Positions 1 to 11,089 are shown, counted from the stretch's first letter. The stretch is 60,311 nucleotides of DNA from Bolinopsis microptera (GCF_026151205.1 NW_026971775.1:1-60311), one strand, 5' to 3'. Made by a program: numbers and translations. Notes: generated by a model not told the origin, from the sequence alone.

Positions 1-1105
1 ATGTCAAAATATCCTATATATAAGGGCCGATTTGAAGCTGTTACTAGTAGGACAGCTTTGAACAGACAGAGGAAGGTTGTTGAAGATTTTGGGACCTATA
101 ATACTGATAACCGATATAGATAGTGACAAAAAACAGAATTATTTAAACAGAATTAACTTTTATCTTAGTTGGTTGTCGAACGTTAAGAAAGCTGTTCTAT
201 GTCCATATCCTCAAGTTCCCCTTTGAGTCTTTGACGCGTAGGATTTTCCATAATCTTGAACGCCACTGACATAAGTATAAGTTAAAAGAAGCTGGATTTA
301 GGTCCTTGCCTCTTTGCAAAGGTCAATCCAGTCAGTGTTCATGGTAGCTTGTAATCTGTCCCCAAATTTAAAGACCTGTTTTTGTGAGATCATCTTAATA
401 TAACACAAAGAAAGGAGGATGGCAGACAGGCAAAGAGTTCCTGCTTGATTCTGGCGAGCGAAACGGTACTAAAACAAATGTCATTATGCCATTAGGAAAA
501 CTATGGACAATACCCGGCCCTTAGAGCATCGCCCTGGCATTGCTCATAAGACAGCTGGGTCTTTGGTTATATTTCTAGAACACACTCTACGATCAAGTTG
601 AGCAAGGTACAGTGGCAAGTTCTTTTTGATATTACTCCAACTTGTTTCTGCCTCCCCAGCAGATCTATCAACTGATATCAGTGACCTCTACTCGACCTCT
701 ACCTGATCATTTTAGGGCATATGTTGCTTCATAAGTTGTATGTAAATGTGGCTATTGCAAGAATTTTGCACTAATCCAAAGCTTTTGAGACCTCCCGTGT
801 CCAAAATACCACATATCGTCCTGGTTTTTCTTAAAAAACCATGTTAAATAAACTTTCGAAATAATGACCATTCAAGTTTTTTTAAATGACTTTTTTGTGT
901 AACATTCGCCCTTTCAAAAAACCACGACGATATGTTTGCAGCATATTGCACGTAGATAGAGTACGTTATATGTGACATTCGACCACTATTATCAAACGCC
1001 CAATGTATAACATTCGGCGTTTTTTTTAATCTCGAAAATAACGCTCGCCCTTTGAAAATCTAAACTAAGCACGATAGAGCTTCAAACTGTTTGGAATGTT
1101 ATATA
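1..1105. other. No recognisable gene
   Basis: AT-rich sequence without a convincing exon. A 40-codon frame is open from base 1 to the stop at 121-123, but it matches nothing I recognise. Positions 901-934 hold a roughly 35-bp motif (acattcgccctttc... ending cgacgatatgt) that recurs as a direct copy at 3703-3738, just outside the TTAA element, so the two sites may be parts of one older repeat. Confidence 0.5.
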
Positions 1106-1679
1106 TTTCAGCAATACTCATAAGTATTTCCGTGGCTGTGGTTGCAATGCGCCTAGTCTACTGGAATGATTCTTCGGAATTTCGCTGGATTGTACAACTT
1201 TCGTCTTGGTAGATTCCAAACACAAGGAAATTTTCCTTCTGGTTGGTAATATACTCAATGATGGGAGTATAGTGTATTGGCTATGCCCCGCTTACTAGTT
1301 TAGCTCTTTCTAGTCCCCTGCTACACGGCATGTAAACAGGGATTGGCTAGTTAGAGGCGGTCCGTGTAGGCCTTACACTGTGCTTTCAGCAATACTCATA
1401 AGTATTTCCGTGGCTGTGGTTGCAATGCGCCTAGTCTACTGGAATGATTCTTCGGAATTTCGCTGGATTGTACAACTTTCGTCTTGGTAGATTCCAAACA
1501 CAAGGAAATTTTCCTTCTGGTTGGTAATATACTCAATGATGGGAGTATAGTGTATTGGCTATGCCCCGCTTACTAGTTTAGCTCTTTCTAGTCCCCTGCT
1601 ACACGGCATGTAAACAGGGATTGGCTAGTTAGAGGCGGTCCGTGTAGGCCTTACACTGTGCTTTCAGCAATACTCATAA
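1106..1679. repeat. Two identical 278-bp tandem units plus an 18-bp start of a third
   Basis: Unit 1 is 1106-1383 and unit 2 is 1384-1661; I see no differences between them. A third unit starts at 1662 and breaks off after about 18 bases. The end of each unit (gaggcggtccgtgtaggcc, followed by tacac-gtgctttcagc) recurs in reverse complement at about 25125-25170, next to LINE A copy 1, so the unit probably contains part of a dispersed element. No long ORF. I compared it by eye with 5S rRNA and the major snRNAs and saw no match. Confidence 0.9.
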
Positions 1680-1695
1680 TACTCATAGACCTCTA

Positions 1696-3674
1696 TTAAG
1701 GGGGCATACACTAAAAATGTCCAGCTCAAATGACCTCATAGGAAGTTCAGTGACCATCTAGCGCACCCTTTCCATACCATACAAATTTTGTTTGAGGATT
1801 CCCATTTTTCTAATCGAGCATTTCCTGGTCAAAGTGCATTATTCGGAAAAGCACAATTTGTTTTGTTGAGAGGCTTTAAGTTAATCATTTCTTGTGATAT
1901 CGAGCTGAAATGTTGCACGAAGTTTATTCATATCTTGTTCAAGATGTGTGTAAAATCTTGATATCGTATCTGAAAAGGCTTGTAATTGTATCTGCAAAGC
2001 CAAAAAATCACACTTTCTAGTTTCTACCATAACTTTAAAGGAAGCATTTTAGGGTGTTTTGTTATTAATAACTCATACATATATGTGCTAGTTGCGCTTA
2101 TTTTGCACCCTTCCAAAAGTCTCTAGCACATTCCTATCGAAATTTTAGAAAAATCTGTAAATATGAAAAACGAACAAAAAATGCGGCCGCTTTTCTTTTG
2201 TGGATGGCCGCTCAATTTCCCGATCCGTGATGGAGTATTTGATCATATTCCATACCACCTGGGGACCCCAGTCTTTACTGTTTATAAGCATGCAGATATG
2301 GTGGAGTGACAGGCCGAGCGCCGCCCAGTTGATATAATTCCATATTTAATTTGAAAATCGTGTATATTTCTATGTAAGTGTAACCATATGTTTATTGTTT
2401 ATGCAACCTGACACGGATCTGTGCAAAATAGTAATACTAACTCAAAATAATAATACTAGGTAGTGCGCCATCGACAGTGAGCCGCGCGTGCCGACTGTAG
2501 GATGGTTTTTTAGCGCTAATTTCGGCCAGCACAATTCTCTTCAAACAAATAAATATTAAGTATCCTTCCCGACCTCCGATTGCATCAAAAATTGGTAAGC
2601 TTACTCATAGAATTACAAGGAAAGTGTCCGAAAAGTTTAAAGCATATCAAACCATCAGACATTATGTTACAGCTAAAAGCAGCGTATTTTGCCCCATTTT
2701 GATCACTATATCAACTCCGATATCCACCAAATTTTTCGGACAGTTGTGAAAGCCCTATTGGAAGGTCGTCGCCAATTTTCAGAATGATATCATTTAAGGA
2801 ACTGAAGATATATCCAAATAATACGACAAAAATCAACGAATTTGGTCAAATTTGGTCAAATTACGCGACTTTTACAGCTAATTTTGCTCCAAAAGCCGCG
2901 CACCATCAAATATGGCACCTAGGCGAAACTCACTGATCTTTTTAAATAGGTATGACAAATTTGGTATCGTGAAAATTCTCACAGTCTCTAGAAAACAATG
3001 GTACAAAAATTTTTAAAATCCGAGCAAGTTTATTTTTATGGTGCACCCCGTAATAATACTATGTTATCAATTAGTCCCTAGCGTACATGGTGAAATTAAC
3101 AATGTACTTGAACATTTCAGCACCGCGCGCCAACAATTGATTTTCGCGCAAAATAACTTTTCGCAGGCAGACACGTGGGCGACACGTACGCAGGCACGCA
3201 CGCTCGCACGGTCGCAAAGCTACCATATCCCAAAAGAAAACCTCGATCGCTAACCCTTGTCCTTGACTCTTTTGTGCCTACGGCACTTTGAGTCATGGAT
3301 CGGGAAAAAATATGCCTAAATTTGTTGTTTGACTTTTGAGGTCCAAAGGATCAACTTTCCAGTTGAATAAACACATTTTTGGGGCATCAAAAACTGCGCC
3401 AGAATTCAGAGAACAATTTCGTGTCAAGAATCAAAAAAATCCGATGTTCCTTGACAACATTTCAGCTCGATATCACAAGAAATTATTGACTTATAGCCTC
3501 CCAACAAAACAAATTGTGCTTTCCCGAAATATGCACTTTGACCAGGAAATGCTCGATTACAAAAATGGGAATCCCCAAACAAAATTTGTATGGTATGGAA
3601 AGGGTGCACTAGATGGTTACTGAACCTCCTATGAGGTCACTTGGGTTGGACAGTTTTGGTGTATGCCCCCTTAA
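1696..3674. mobile_element. TTAA-flanked non-autonomous DNA transposon with long inverted repeats (element T1)
   Basis: Both ends carry TTAA (1696-1699 and 3671-3674), followed inward by GGGGGCATACACTAAAA on the left and its near-complement on the right. The inverted repeats run about 230 bp (roughly 1700-1925 against 3445-3670), with scattered mismatches and small indels. The interior has no transposase-like ORF, so it is non-autonomous. The TTAA duplication fits the piggyBac or Kolobok superfamilies; the G-rich terminus looks more like Kolobok, but that is inference. Its termini match element T2 at 16040-17459. Confidence 0.8.
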
Positions 3675-4752
3675 ACCTATGTTTTAAGCCATAGTGAAAT
3701 TTTACATTCGCCCTTTAGAAAATACCACGACGATATGTCCCTTAACCGTGCCGTGTCTGTGTGTTATCCGTGCCCTAAATTTCCACCGACAAATTACCGA
3801 ATTGCCTCAGGAGATAATTGAAAGTTTATGTCTCCTCTATGATAAGGCTACCCTGATGATATCATAGTAGAAAGGAAATAATTTCTCAACGTTTTAGTGA
3901 TTTTGAAATGTGGATCAGTTTGAGGAGATTGGTTGTTATCTTAGCTATAACAGTGAAAATGTACCATGGATCAACAGGTTTATTTTATTTCTGAATACTA
4001 TATAATGTCAATTATAGTCAATTTTTAAAGTTGTCAACAGATCATATTTTATGAGTTAACACCATTATTAACTCCGTTGTAAACAACAAGTCTGTAACTC
4101 CATTTACTTTGCTCAGGGTGGGATACTGTGACAGAAAGAAAACGTTATCCTTTAACATCTGATCAAACAGCAGTAATAAAAACACGGAAAATCAGGTTGA
4201 AAGTTATGTTGAAGTAATTTTCGATTCAAGTACAACCTGCTTCATCTTCAAAAACAACGGTAGCAGATGGCTATGTGTGATTAAAAGATGCATGACATAC
4301 TCATGGAGCACGGACCATTCTCTGAACGGAGTCCCTAACGAACACACTTAAGTGTGGAAAATCCAGAAAACAAGTACAGCCTTGATAATGGTATGCAATG
4401 GTGTGACAGTCCTTAACTTCCACTTTGCAAGTCATTATTTTAGCGGATTTACTAACTGTCACAAAGAGTGGACCGGACAGGACAATCTGCATCGATTTAT
4501 TTCGGATGGCAATTGGACTCTGATCTGTTTATCTCGAGAGGTGAAAATCTGATATTAGCTACGTCTTTAAAGTTGGCAGTCATGCACTGGTCCAAGTTTA
4601 GCGATCAGATTCTAGATTACATCTTATATGGAATAACTGAGATCGCGTGTTAATGTTTAGTTGATATGACAGTTTGCTGTGTTTACGAAAATCAATGAAA
4701 CATATCTTGTCCAAGAAGAGTTAGTTACAATTAAACTCAATTAAATCTACAG
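3675..4752. other. Intergenic or intronic sequence
   Basis: No supported gene. Short ORFs at 4301-4653 lie on both strands and resemble nothing known. The stretch ends at the polypyrimidine-poor but usable acceptor of the first sushi exon. Confidence 0.5.
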
Positions 4753-4929
4753 GATGTAGCGGACTTCCCCCGACCTGGACCCACATGACCAGCTCCCCCG
4801 AACTTCCTGTAGAGACAGAAGTTGTGATAACAGTGTCCTGCACACCTGGCTACACTCTCACAGGAGATAACCACGTGACTTGTCAAGCTTATCAGAGTTT
4901 CCAGTACAGTGTGCCGCCTAGCTGTAAAT
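4753..4929 (+). CDS. Exon encoding a sushi/CCP domain (phase 1-1)
   Basis: The 177-bp segment between acceptor ctacag and donor gtaaga reads in one frame, with codons split 2/1 at the ends. It encodes about 59 residues with sushi features: GCSGLPP at the start, a central SCTPGYTLTG, then VTCQ and a terminal PPSCK. That gives the expected four cysteines (Cys1 near the start, Cys2 before PGY, Cys3 in VTC, Cys4 at the end). The usual Trp before Cys4 is not evident. Sushi domains are extracellular binding modules in complement-like and adhesion proteins. The next exon (5114) is a second sushi domain in the same phase. Confidence 0.8.
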
Positions 4930-5113
4930 GTAAGACAGTCAGAATCATACTGATTCCTTAACTTTGAACAGCTTTAAAAAAAACTCAAAATCAATGATTA
5001 ACCTGTTATGATTATTTCAAAAGATCTTACATTATTTGAGAGGGTTTTCAGTTTTGACATAATTATGTAATTATTAAAAGCCTCTACTCCCCAAACAGAA
5101 AAAACAATTTCAG

Positions 5114-5308
5114 GCGAGTGCAAGGCCCCACCTCCAGATTGGGACGTTAACCTAGTCCTTGAACCCCCATTCCCCCAAGTACACGGAACAGAGGTTACAG
5201 TGAGGTGTGCTCCAGGGTTTACTATGGAGGGTGCTCTCAGTACTCAGCAGGCTACTTGTCAGGACGGGGTTCTCGTACCTACTGGACAGCCTTCCTCCTG
5301 TCTTACCG
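5114..5308 (+). CDS. Second sushi/CCP-domain exon (phase 1-1)
   Basis: The 195-bp segment lies between acceptor atttcag and donor gtatgt and again has phase 1 at both ends, so it can join directly to the previous exon. The joined codon gives Cys. The reading frame has ECKAPPPDW, a central RCAPGFTMEG, ATCQDG and PSSCL, the four-cysteine sushi pattern at about 65 residues. No further exon of the series is obvious immediately downstream; the gene probably continues across a long intron. Confidence 0.8.
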
Positions 5309-7489
5309 GTATGTTACTGAGATGTGTCAGTACTTTACCTAAATTACAAAGATATAAAACAAAAGCCCGAAGGCCGAATCCCCTCCCCCGTATCCCGAGC
5401 TCCCCCTCAACCTCCTTAATACGGACCCTTTCAAAAAAAGTACCTTGACACAGATATCGATTAAAGAGAGATCAGTGATGGACAATGTTAACCAGGTGAA
5501 TAGTTATCCCAGCTATTAACAAACTGTAAAATCTAACCATGTTTATCATGTTTGATGTTTCATTGTGACTTACATAAATGGGCTGTAAATTTTAAGTCTG
5601 TTTTAAAGTTACTATGTAACTAATCATCATGTACAATCAATGGGCTTCATGAACGCTATTACGCACTTCTCACAAATTGGTCCACGGTAAATAAACTATG
5701 ATAGGATTTGACCAAAACCCATAATCATGGGTAGAGTGGACCGCTGCCAGTGTCTCTCTTTCCCAAACAAAAGGAAATGATATTAATTTGATTGACCGTT
5801 CTCAAATGCAAAATGATACCGAGAATGAAATCGGTCGCTCGCTTTTCCCATTCATTCACGGCTTACGAATTGTAATAAGTTTCGATTGATTACATCAATC
5901 AGATGCTGTAAAAATCTCTTTGGGTTGCGTTCGGGTCGATACCTAGTATTAGTAGTATTTCGGGGTAAGGGACAAGGGTGGTAGTTATTACTTATTGAAT
6001 TAGCTGAAGTTTATTGAAACTTTATTGCCGAGTACAGCTGCCTTCGGGTAGTTCTTTTTAATGTATTACAATTGTAAATGAAATATCATCTATTTTTGAT
6101 TATAATGTCAGGGTACTTTAATTTTATATAGTTGAAATACAAAATATAAACTGATATCTTCATCAATAAGGAAGAAGTTTCAACGATTTCGAAATTTTTC
6201 CTTTAAAAACATTTTCTTGTGTTTAGGTAAGCATATCAGTCGATCACTGACTGAATATGCCACTTTATACTCATTCAAGTTGGCATTAAATTCATATATA
6301 ATGACATTAAACTGTCGTGGCAAAGCAGTATTTGTTGGAAATCACGAATGAGCAAAATTCTCACCTTTCGCACGTGCGGTCGTTGCGTGCGCATCCAATA
6401 CTGAATCGCCGTAAATTTTTTCATGTTGGTGTTTTATATATAGTTTGATAAGCTTGCAAAGTTTCAATGTATTTCAAAAAGAACTGTAATCACAACGGCA
6501 CTCTATAGTTGACAGAAAATGACGAAAACAGCAATTTTCAGTGATTTTAGCAATTTTCTATCAATTTGGGCGTGTCCCCACGTGTGCAACTTTTCGATTT
6601 TCAACTTTAAAACTAGCCTAATGCACAATGTATACCTATAGGAAGCAGAACTGAGCTCAACCCAAGGCATGGCCCAACACCAGAGAATACTTAATCGCAA
6701 AATTGACGTTTTTATAAAATAATTCTTCAAAAAAGCACAAACTTCAATGACGAATATCTTTATGAAGGAGCAAGCTAAAAAACTTTCCGGTAGATTTTCA
6801 GAATGCTTAAACAATTATCTAACTTCAATATGTGCTCAAATCTTGAATAAAATTAATTCTTAATGGTGTAAAATCGATTTTAAAAGTGATTACTTTGTCA
6901 AAAATCAAGTTTTTAAAACGGTTAACTTGATGACGTCATCAAGGGGTGTTTATGACGTCAAATAATTTTTTTATACAATGTAAACTAAAGTGTAAATAAT
7001 TATTCGCAAGACCTGTGGTCGGAAATGGCTATATCTTTTATACTTTTGAATCTATGGACACTTAAATACAGGCTATAATTTACTGGCAAAGCGTCTATCC
7101 CTGAATATATAATATGTATATATACAGATATATCTGTATGTATATGTCCCGACAATCTGTTGTAAAACAGGGGTTCTAGAAAACCCATTTCCCGATGCTC
7201 CTGAAACTTGAAACTTTTTTTACAGTCGATTTGGTCAACGTCTAGACGCCCTGCAAAATTTCAGATCTCTAACACAATTTTAACATGGTTTTTAAAGCAC
7301 CTGAATATGGCGATTTTGGGTTTTTTACCGAATTTCGTATAACATGCTGGAGCGTATTTTGCGCAAATTTCTCAAAAACCTTCACATAACTATTTCTTAT
7401 TCCTGACATATTTAAAATTAAATTAGAATGTTTTGAACTTAAATATACCTGCTGAACTACTTTCGATGAGTCTTAATGCTTGAAAAACA
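5309..7489. other. Non-coding stretch with one dispersed repeat
   Basis: No convincing exons. About 5703-5885 is a copy of a dispersed repeat described separately. About 6930-6960 has two TGACGTCA-like palindromes (gatgacgtcatc and tatgacgtcaaa) that could be CREB/ATF-type sites, but nothing ties them to a promoter. 7105-7145 is TA-rich (atatgtatatatacagatatat). Confidence 0.5.
5703..5885 (+). repeat. Dispersed repeat, copy 1 (pairs with 30246-30425)
   Basis: About 180 bp containing ccaaaaccc, gggtagagtggaccg, aaaggaaat and gagaatgaaatcggtc in the same order and orientation as at 30246-30425. Divergence is substantial, with many substitutions and small indels, so both are old copies. No terminal repeats or tail were identified; the element class is unknown. 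Confidence 0.7.
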
Positions 7490-7670
7490 ATAAAGGGGTA
7501 TACTAGTAAAGGGGGTAAATAGTAAAGGGGTTAAATAGTAAAGGGGGTAAATAGTAAAGGGGGTAAATAGTAAAGGGGGTAAATAGTAAAGGGGGTAAAT
7601 AGTAAAAGGGGTAAATAGTAAAGGGGGTAAATAGTAAAGGGGGTAAATAGTAAAGAGGGTAAATAGTATT
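7490..7670. repeat. Minisatellite, 16-bp unit (taaagggggtaaatag), about 11 copies
   Basis: Units of 16 bp with G-runs of four or five, regularly spaced and varying by single bases. The strand with G-runs could form G-quadruplexes. ORFs across it are artefacts of the repeat. Confidence 0.92.
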
Positions 7671-7865
7671 GTGAATATAAGAGGCACGGTCATGCTTGCC
7701 AGCATTGTGATTGAGGATAACTTTATAAATTAAAAAGGGCGTTTGGGATGTATAAAATTTAAAAGTCGATAAAAATTGGCAGTTTCTGGTGTGTGTTAAC
7801 AGCGGCCACTATATTTCCATTACCAGACCTCAATAGGGTCTACAGCTGTAGTTCCCCAAACTAAC

Positions 7866-7989
7866 CGTGACAATGGCACGTGGTTTGCCGACAAGTTGGT
7901 CGAGATACCGCGCAGCAGTGTTCAGATTATTGTTCCTCATCTCTCGCTCTGCTTTGTTAAGGTAATACAGCGTCCACGATCCTCCCTCC
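7866..7989 (-). CDS. Candidate internal exon of mitofilin/MIC60 (IMMT-like)
   Basis: Read on the minus strand, an open 124-bp segment is bounded by acceptor ttaatacag and donor gttagt. It encodes GSWTLYYLNKAEREMR, then NNLNTAARYLDQL, then VGKPRAIVT. MIC60/mitofilin, the inner-mitochondrial-membrane organiser of crista junctions, has a conserved C-terminal stretch of the same form (Leu/Tyr-rich helix, a gxL-xAaryLnqL block, then G-x-P-R-x-v). The match is from memory and by pattern only. No neighbouring exon of the gene was found, so it could also be an isolated or decayed copy. Confidence 0.4.
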
Positions 7990-8120
7990 CTGTATTAAGA
8001 ATTAGGAACTTTTATATATAGTCTTAGTTTAAAGCATTGACAACAACATCAGCTAACTCTCAAGATAAAGTAAACATATTCAAGTGAACTTAGATTCGGT
8101 TTTTAATAAGAAAATATTTA

Positions 8121-8241
8121 TCATTTCACTAACTCGGGATTAGTATCATACGTGTCATCGTGTAGTGTTAGGACTGACATAGCACGTGACAAGATACTGT
8201 ACCCAATACCACAGTCTTCTGACGTCATCAGTGCTACTTTT
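8121..8241 (-). CDS. Possible terminal exon, unknown product
   Basis: On the minus strand an acceptor-like aaatgcag precedes 40 codons ending in TGA. The peptide (TSEDCGIGYSILSRAMSVL... ending DTNPELVK) has coding-like composition but I do not recognise it. It could be the last exon of an unidentified gene or chance. It lies upstream of the mitofilin-like exon on the same strand but contains a stop, so it cannot be part of that transcript's coding sequence in this form. Confidence 0.2.
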
Positions 8242-8574
8242 CTGCATTTACGGGGGTGAAACACAGTTATAACTGCGAACAAACGAACCACACTAGTAAT
8301 CACACCACAACCAACCAAACACCACACCAATCAAACTCCCAAACCAGCTACTCTCTCACCAAAACATCTCTCCCTCACCGGAACTTTCATCGGAATCATC
8401 AGCCACAAACCTGGTACCCGTTTCGGGGCTTTAATCGCAGGACGGTTCTGTACCAGGCGCCCCAGCAGTCTGATCTTAGACCACTTTCCGACTAGGCAAA
8501 CACTTGAAGTAACCTGTTAGGCCTCGCAATTGACGACGAGATAACGTTATGGTTCTTCTAGCTGTTAGTGTTCC

Positions 8575-9533
8575 CTAAGTTCCTACCTTCCTAAACTCCC
8601 ATTCCATTTTCCTCGACAGCAAATAAATCCATCTGGAGCAGTGGGCCGCTTCTCTACCACTCTCCCTAACCAACATCTTCAACTCCCTTCCTCCAAACCC
8701 TATCCTCCTAGCAGCTCCCTCCAAAATACGACCAACTATCCCTCTAGCTCCCACTTCCACAGCGAAACTGAAACAAGACCATCCGTTGCTCTGGATTTCT
8801 GTCTGAAGGCTGCTATACCTATCCATCTTAAGCTCGTGGGATTCTGTAATCCTCTCCTCTGACAGTACGGTTAACTCCCACCACAGCACCTTCTTGGCTG
8901 ACCGGGAAAAGATTAAGAGGTCCGGTCTCAGCCGGGTCTTGGCAATCTCCTTTGGAAACTTCAGTTGCTCATCAAGATCAGATATCACCACCCAGTCCCG
9001 AGATGCACTCAGGATACCAAAACTACGCTCTGCACTCTTCTTCGCTGGAATCTTCTTGCTTCCCTCAGGCATAAAATCAATACATTGCTTGGTCTCCTTC
9101 ACTCTATTCTTAGAGGTGTTCACTCGGCGTTCACAATGGAAAGTCACGTGGTCTGTTAGTTGTTTGAGAACCTTATCATGCCGCCACTTGTAACGCCCTT
9201 GGCTCAGCGAGACACTACAACCGGATAGAATGTGTTGTATGGTCCCTGTCCTATCCTCACACAGTTTGCAAAGTCCATCCTCTTCTTCATTCCACTTCGA
9301 TGCTAAAGCTGGTGTGACCACAGTACCATAAGTCGCACTGAGCATAAAACCTGTGAGCGAATCACCATACTAAAAGAGTGTATTCCAGCTCATGTCCGTC
9401 TTCATAACCTCTTCCGTCCACTGACCCCATCTTGACTGCATCTCAAGAGAGCCGCATTGAACTTCCTTTTCATGCTCGAGGTTTCTTTTAACTCTCTGAA
9501 GGACCTCAGCTTGTTGTTCCCGGGCGTTCATCC
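8575..9533 (-). pseudogene. C-terminal part of a LINE-type polyprotein with CCHC finger and PD-(D/E)XK-type domain
   Basis: The minus-strand frame runs from about 9533 with one in-frame stop near 9370 and is then open for 256 codons. In order it shows WGQWTEEVMKTDMSW, LSATYGTVVTP, a zinc-knuckle-like CKLC...HILSGC with GRYKWRHDKVL, and a restriction-like block RPDLLIFS...WWELTV, where Asp and Glu-x-Thr are the expected catalytic positions. It ends with GARGIVGR and a helical tail. CCHC plus a restriction-like endonuclease is the C-terminal design of R2/NeSL/Hero-type LINEs. The reverse transcriptase part is absent, so this is a truncated, inactive copy. Assignment to a clade is inference. Confidence 0.65.
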
Positions 9534-9800
9534 TCTCCTACGGCTTCTTCCATTATCCAAAACCAATCTCTGCCCTGCTGTATGGCTGGACCATTCCTCT
9601 CACCGCTTCACAGACTAAATCCCTCTCAGCACAAACTATAAATGTCCGTAACATCGATAATATTGTCTCTTTTAAGGGTAAGTTAAAGAAATATTTGTAT
9701 GATCAGCTATAGCCTGGTTAAGCTATTTTTTGTGGCTTCTAGTCGTTTTTTTGTGTTTTTTGTTTTGTTTTTCTGGTTTTTATCGGTGTGTCAATAAAAT
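9534..9800 (+). pseudogene. 3' end of a CR1/L2-type LINE (fragment)
   Basis: About 50 codons, with a probable frameshift near 9580, end in SFKGKLKKYLYDQL and a stop at about 9711. FK-x-x-LK-x-yL is the typical C-terminus of CR1/L2/jockey-type ORF2. An AT- and GT-rich 3' UTR follows, ending around tcaataaaatcaattatg. Everything upstream is missing: the fragment abuts the oppositely oriented LINE remnant at 8575-9533. Confidence 0.55.
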
Positions 9801-10501
9801 CAATTATGTAATATGTATACTTTAACCATTTTTTGCGACAGTTAATCTGACATTATTATTATCTCTTTAACATTATTTAGTATTTTTTGATTTATGAGAC
9901 CCGTGTTTTGTTTTTAACTTTCTGCTCCGAGGAGGAGAGAAAGTTATTTGAGGAGAGCCGCTCAGACATGGGCACCGTATTGTGTAAATTATTTAGTTAT
10001 CTTTATACAATATCTTTGTCGCATAATAGCGGGGTAGTAATAATAAATACATTGTTTCGTTTCGTTGGCTTTCCAGAACAATCAAATTCGATTCGACGAT
10101 TTGTTCCAATCATTACTTCTTATCAAAATGTTTCGTCAAAATGATTTCGATGGTCTACTATAATTTCTGTATCTATTATTATCAGCATCTGATTGATTTT
10201 GGACACGAAGGGAAACACACAAATTTGGCTTGGAAACTTCGTTTATTACATCGCTAGAGCCTACAAAAAAGAAATAAATTAGTCAGATAAAATCAATCAT
10301 AATACTCAGTCAAAGAGATTCAAAAATTTATAAAAAGGTCATGATTAGAGAATATCATGAAAGTCGATCAGAAATTGGAATACGATAAAATTGTTTCACT
10401 GATAGCGTGGTAGATAAAATTTATAAAGAAAAATGACGCAAAATTGGCACAAAATTGTTAAAATTAATTAATTACAGATATTGGTAAAAACCACAAAAAA
10501 A
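9801..10501. other. AT-rich non-coding stretch
   Basis: No supported gene. The 85-codon ORF at 9887-10144 has no recognisable motif. From 10250 to 10500 the sequence is very AT-rich and probably is the 3' flank of the GIY-YIG ORF on the minus strand. Confidence 0.4.
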
Positions 10502-10879
10502 CTACCTTTTAATTTCCATCCTATTTAAACCCCAAACATTAGTTCTAAACTTTGCACAAAATCTAGCCTCTTCCCTATCTAATAGGGAAGGTTTAGTCTT
10601 TTTCACAATCCCGAATTTGAAACAGTCAAAACTGAAAGTGTCCTTGTGTACATCGTAACAATGCATTGATAAGGCTGAGTGCTCGTAGAGGGCACGGTCG
10701 TCAATGTTGAACTTGTTCCGGTGCCCATTGAGCCTAATGTGGAATGGAGTCAACGTCTGCCCAAAGTAAGTGTCCTCAGATCCCTCAATAGCCCTACACT
10801 GCTGGCATTGTGCAACGTAAATAATGTGCTTATCTTTGCACGTGAGGGATTCGTCTAGATTAAGCTCCATTATCAGCAT
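10502..10879 (-). CDS. GIY-YIG nuclease-like ORF of probable transposon origin
   Basis: A 125-codon frame on the minus strand. It has IIYVAQCQQC near residues 19-28 (equivalent to the GIY block), YFGQT near 38-42 (YIG block), R-x-x-GHR shortly after, and a Glu-containing LLDREEARF near the C-terminus. These match the ordered motifs of GIY-YIG endonucleases, which nick DNA; the Cys pairs around the first motif are typical of versions carried by Penelope-like elements and related repeats in invertebrates. It ends with a normal stop, which would fit the C-terminal end of a larger polyprotein. No reverse transcriptase lies next to it. Confidence 0.6.
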   Translation of the reverse strand: MLIMELNLDESLTCKDKHIIYVAQCQQCRAIEGSEDTYFGQTLTPFHIRLNGHRNKFNIDDRALYEHSALSMHCYDVHKDTFSFDCFKFGIVKKTKPSLLDREEARFCAKFRTNVWGLNRMEIKR

Positions 10880-11089
10880 CTGTTATACTTTTATCACGTA
10901 TATCTCACGGACAGGTTGGGCATGATCGTTTTTATTCCTTTTAGGAAATTGACCATCTTTTGTTAAAAATAACCAATGTAGTACCTAACCTTAACCCTAA
11001 ACAAAGCCAACATTGTTCGGACAACACGTATTGGCTTGCCCATGGTCACGTGATATCGATCCTGCATTCTTATTCGCTCTAGGGCTGCA

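Noticed and set aside
1-123. 40-codon ORF open at the window start
   Set aside because: Short, no recognisable domain and no splice signal; could equally be chance or a cut exon.
1106-1661. Spliced-leader, snRNA or 5S rRNA repeat
   Set aside because: Unit size would fit, but by eye there is no match to 5S or U1-U6 and no clear Sm site with flanking stems; kept only as an unexplained tandem repeat.
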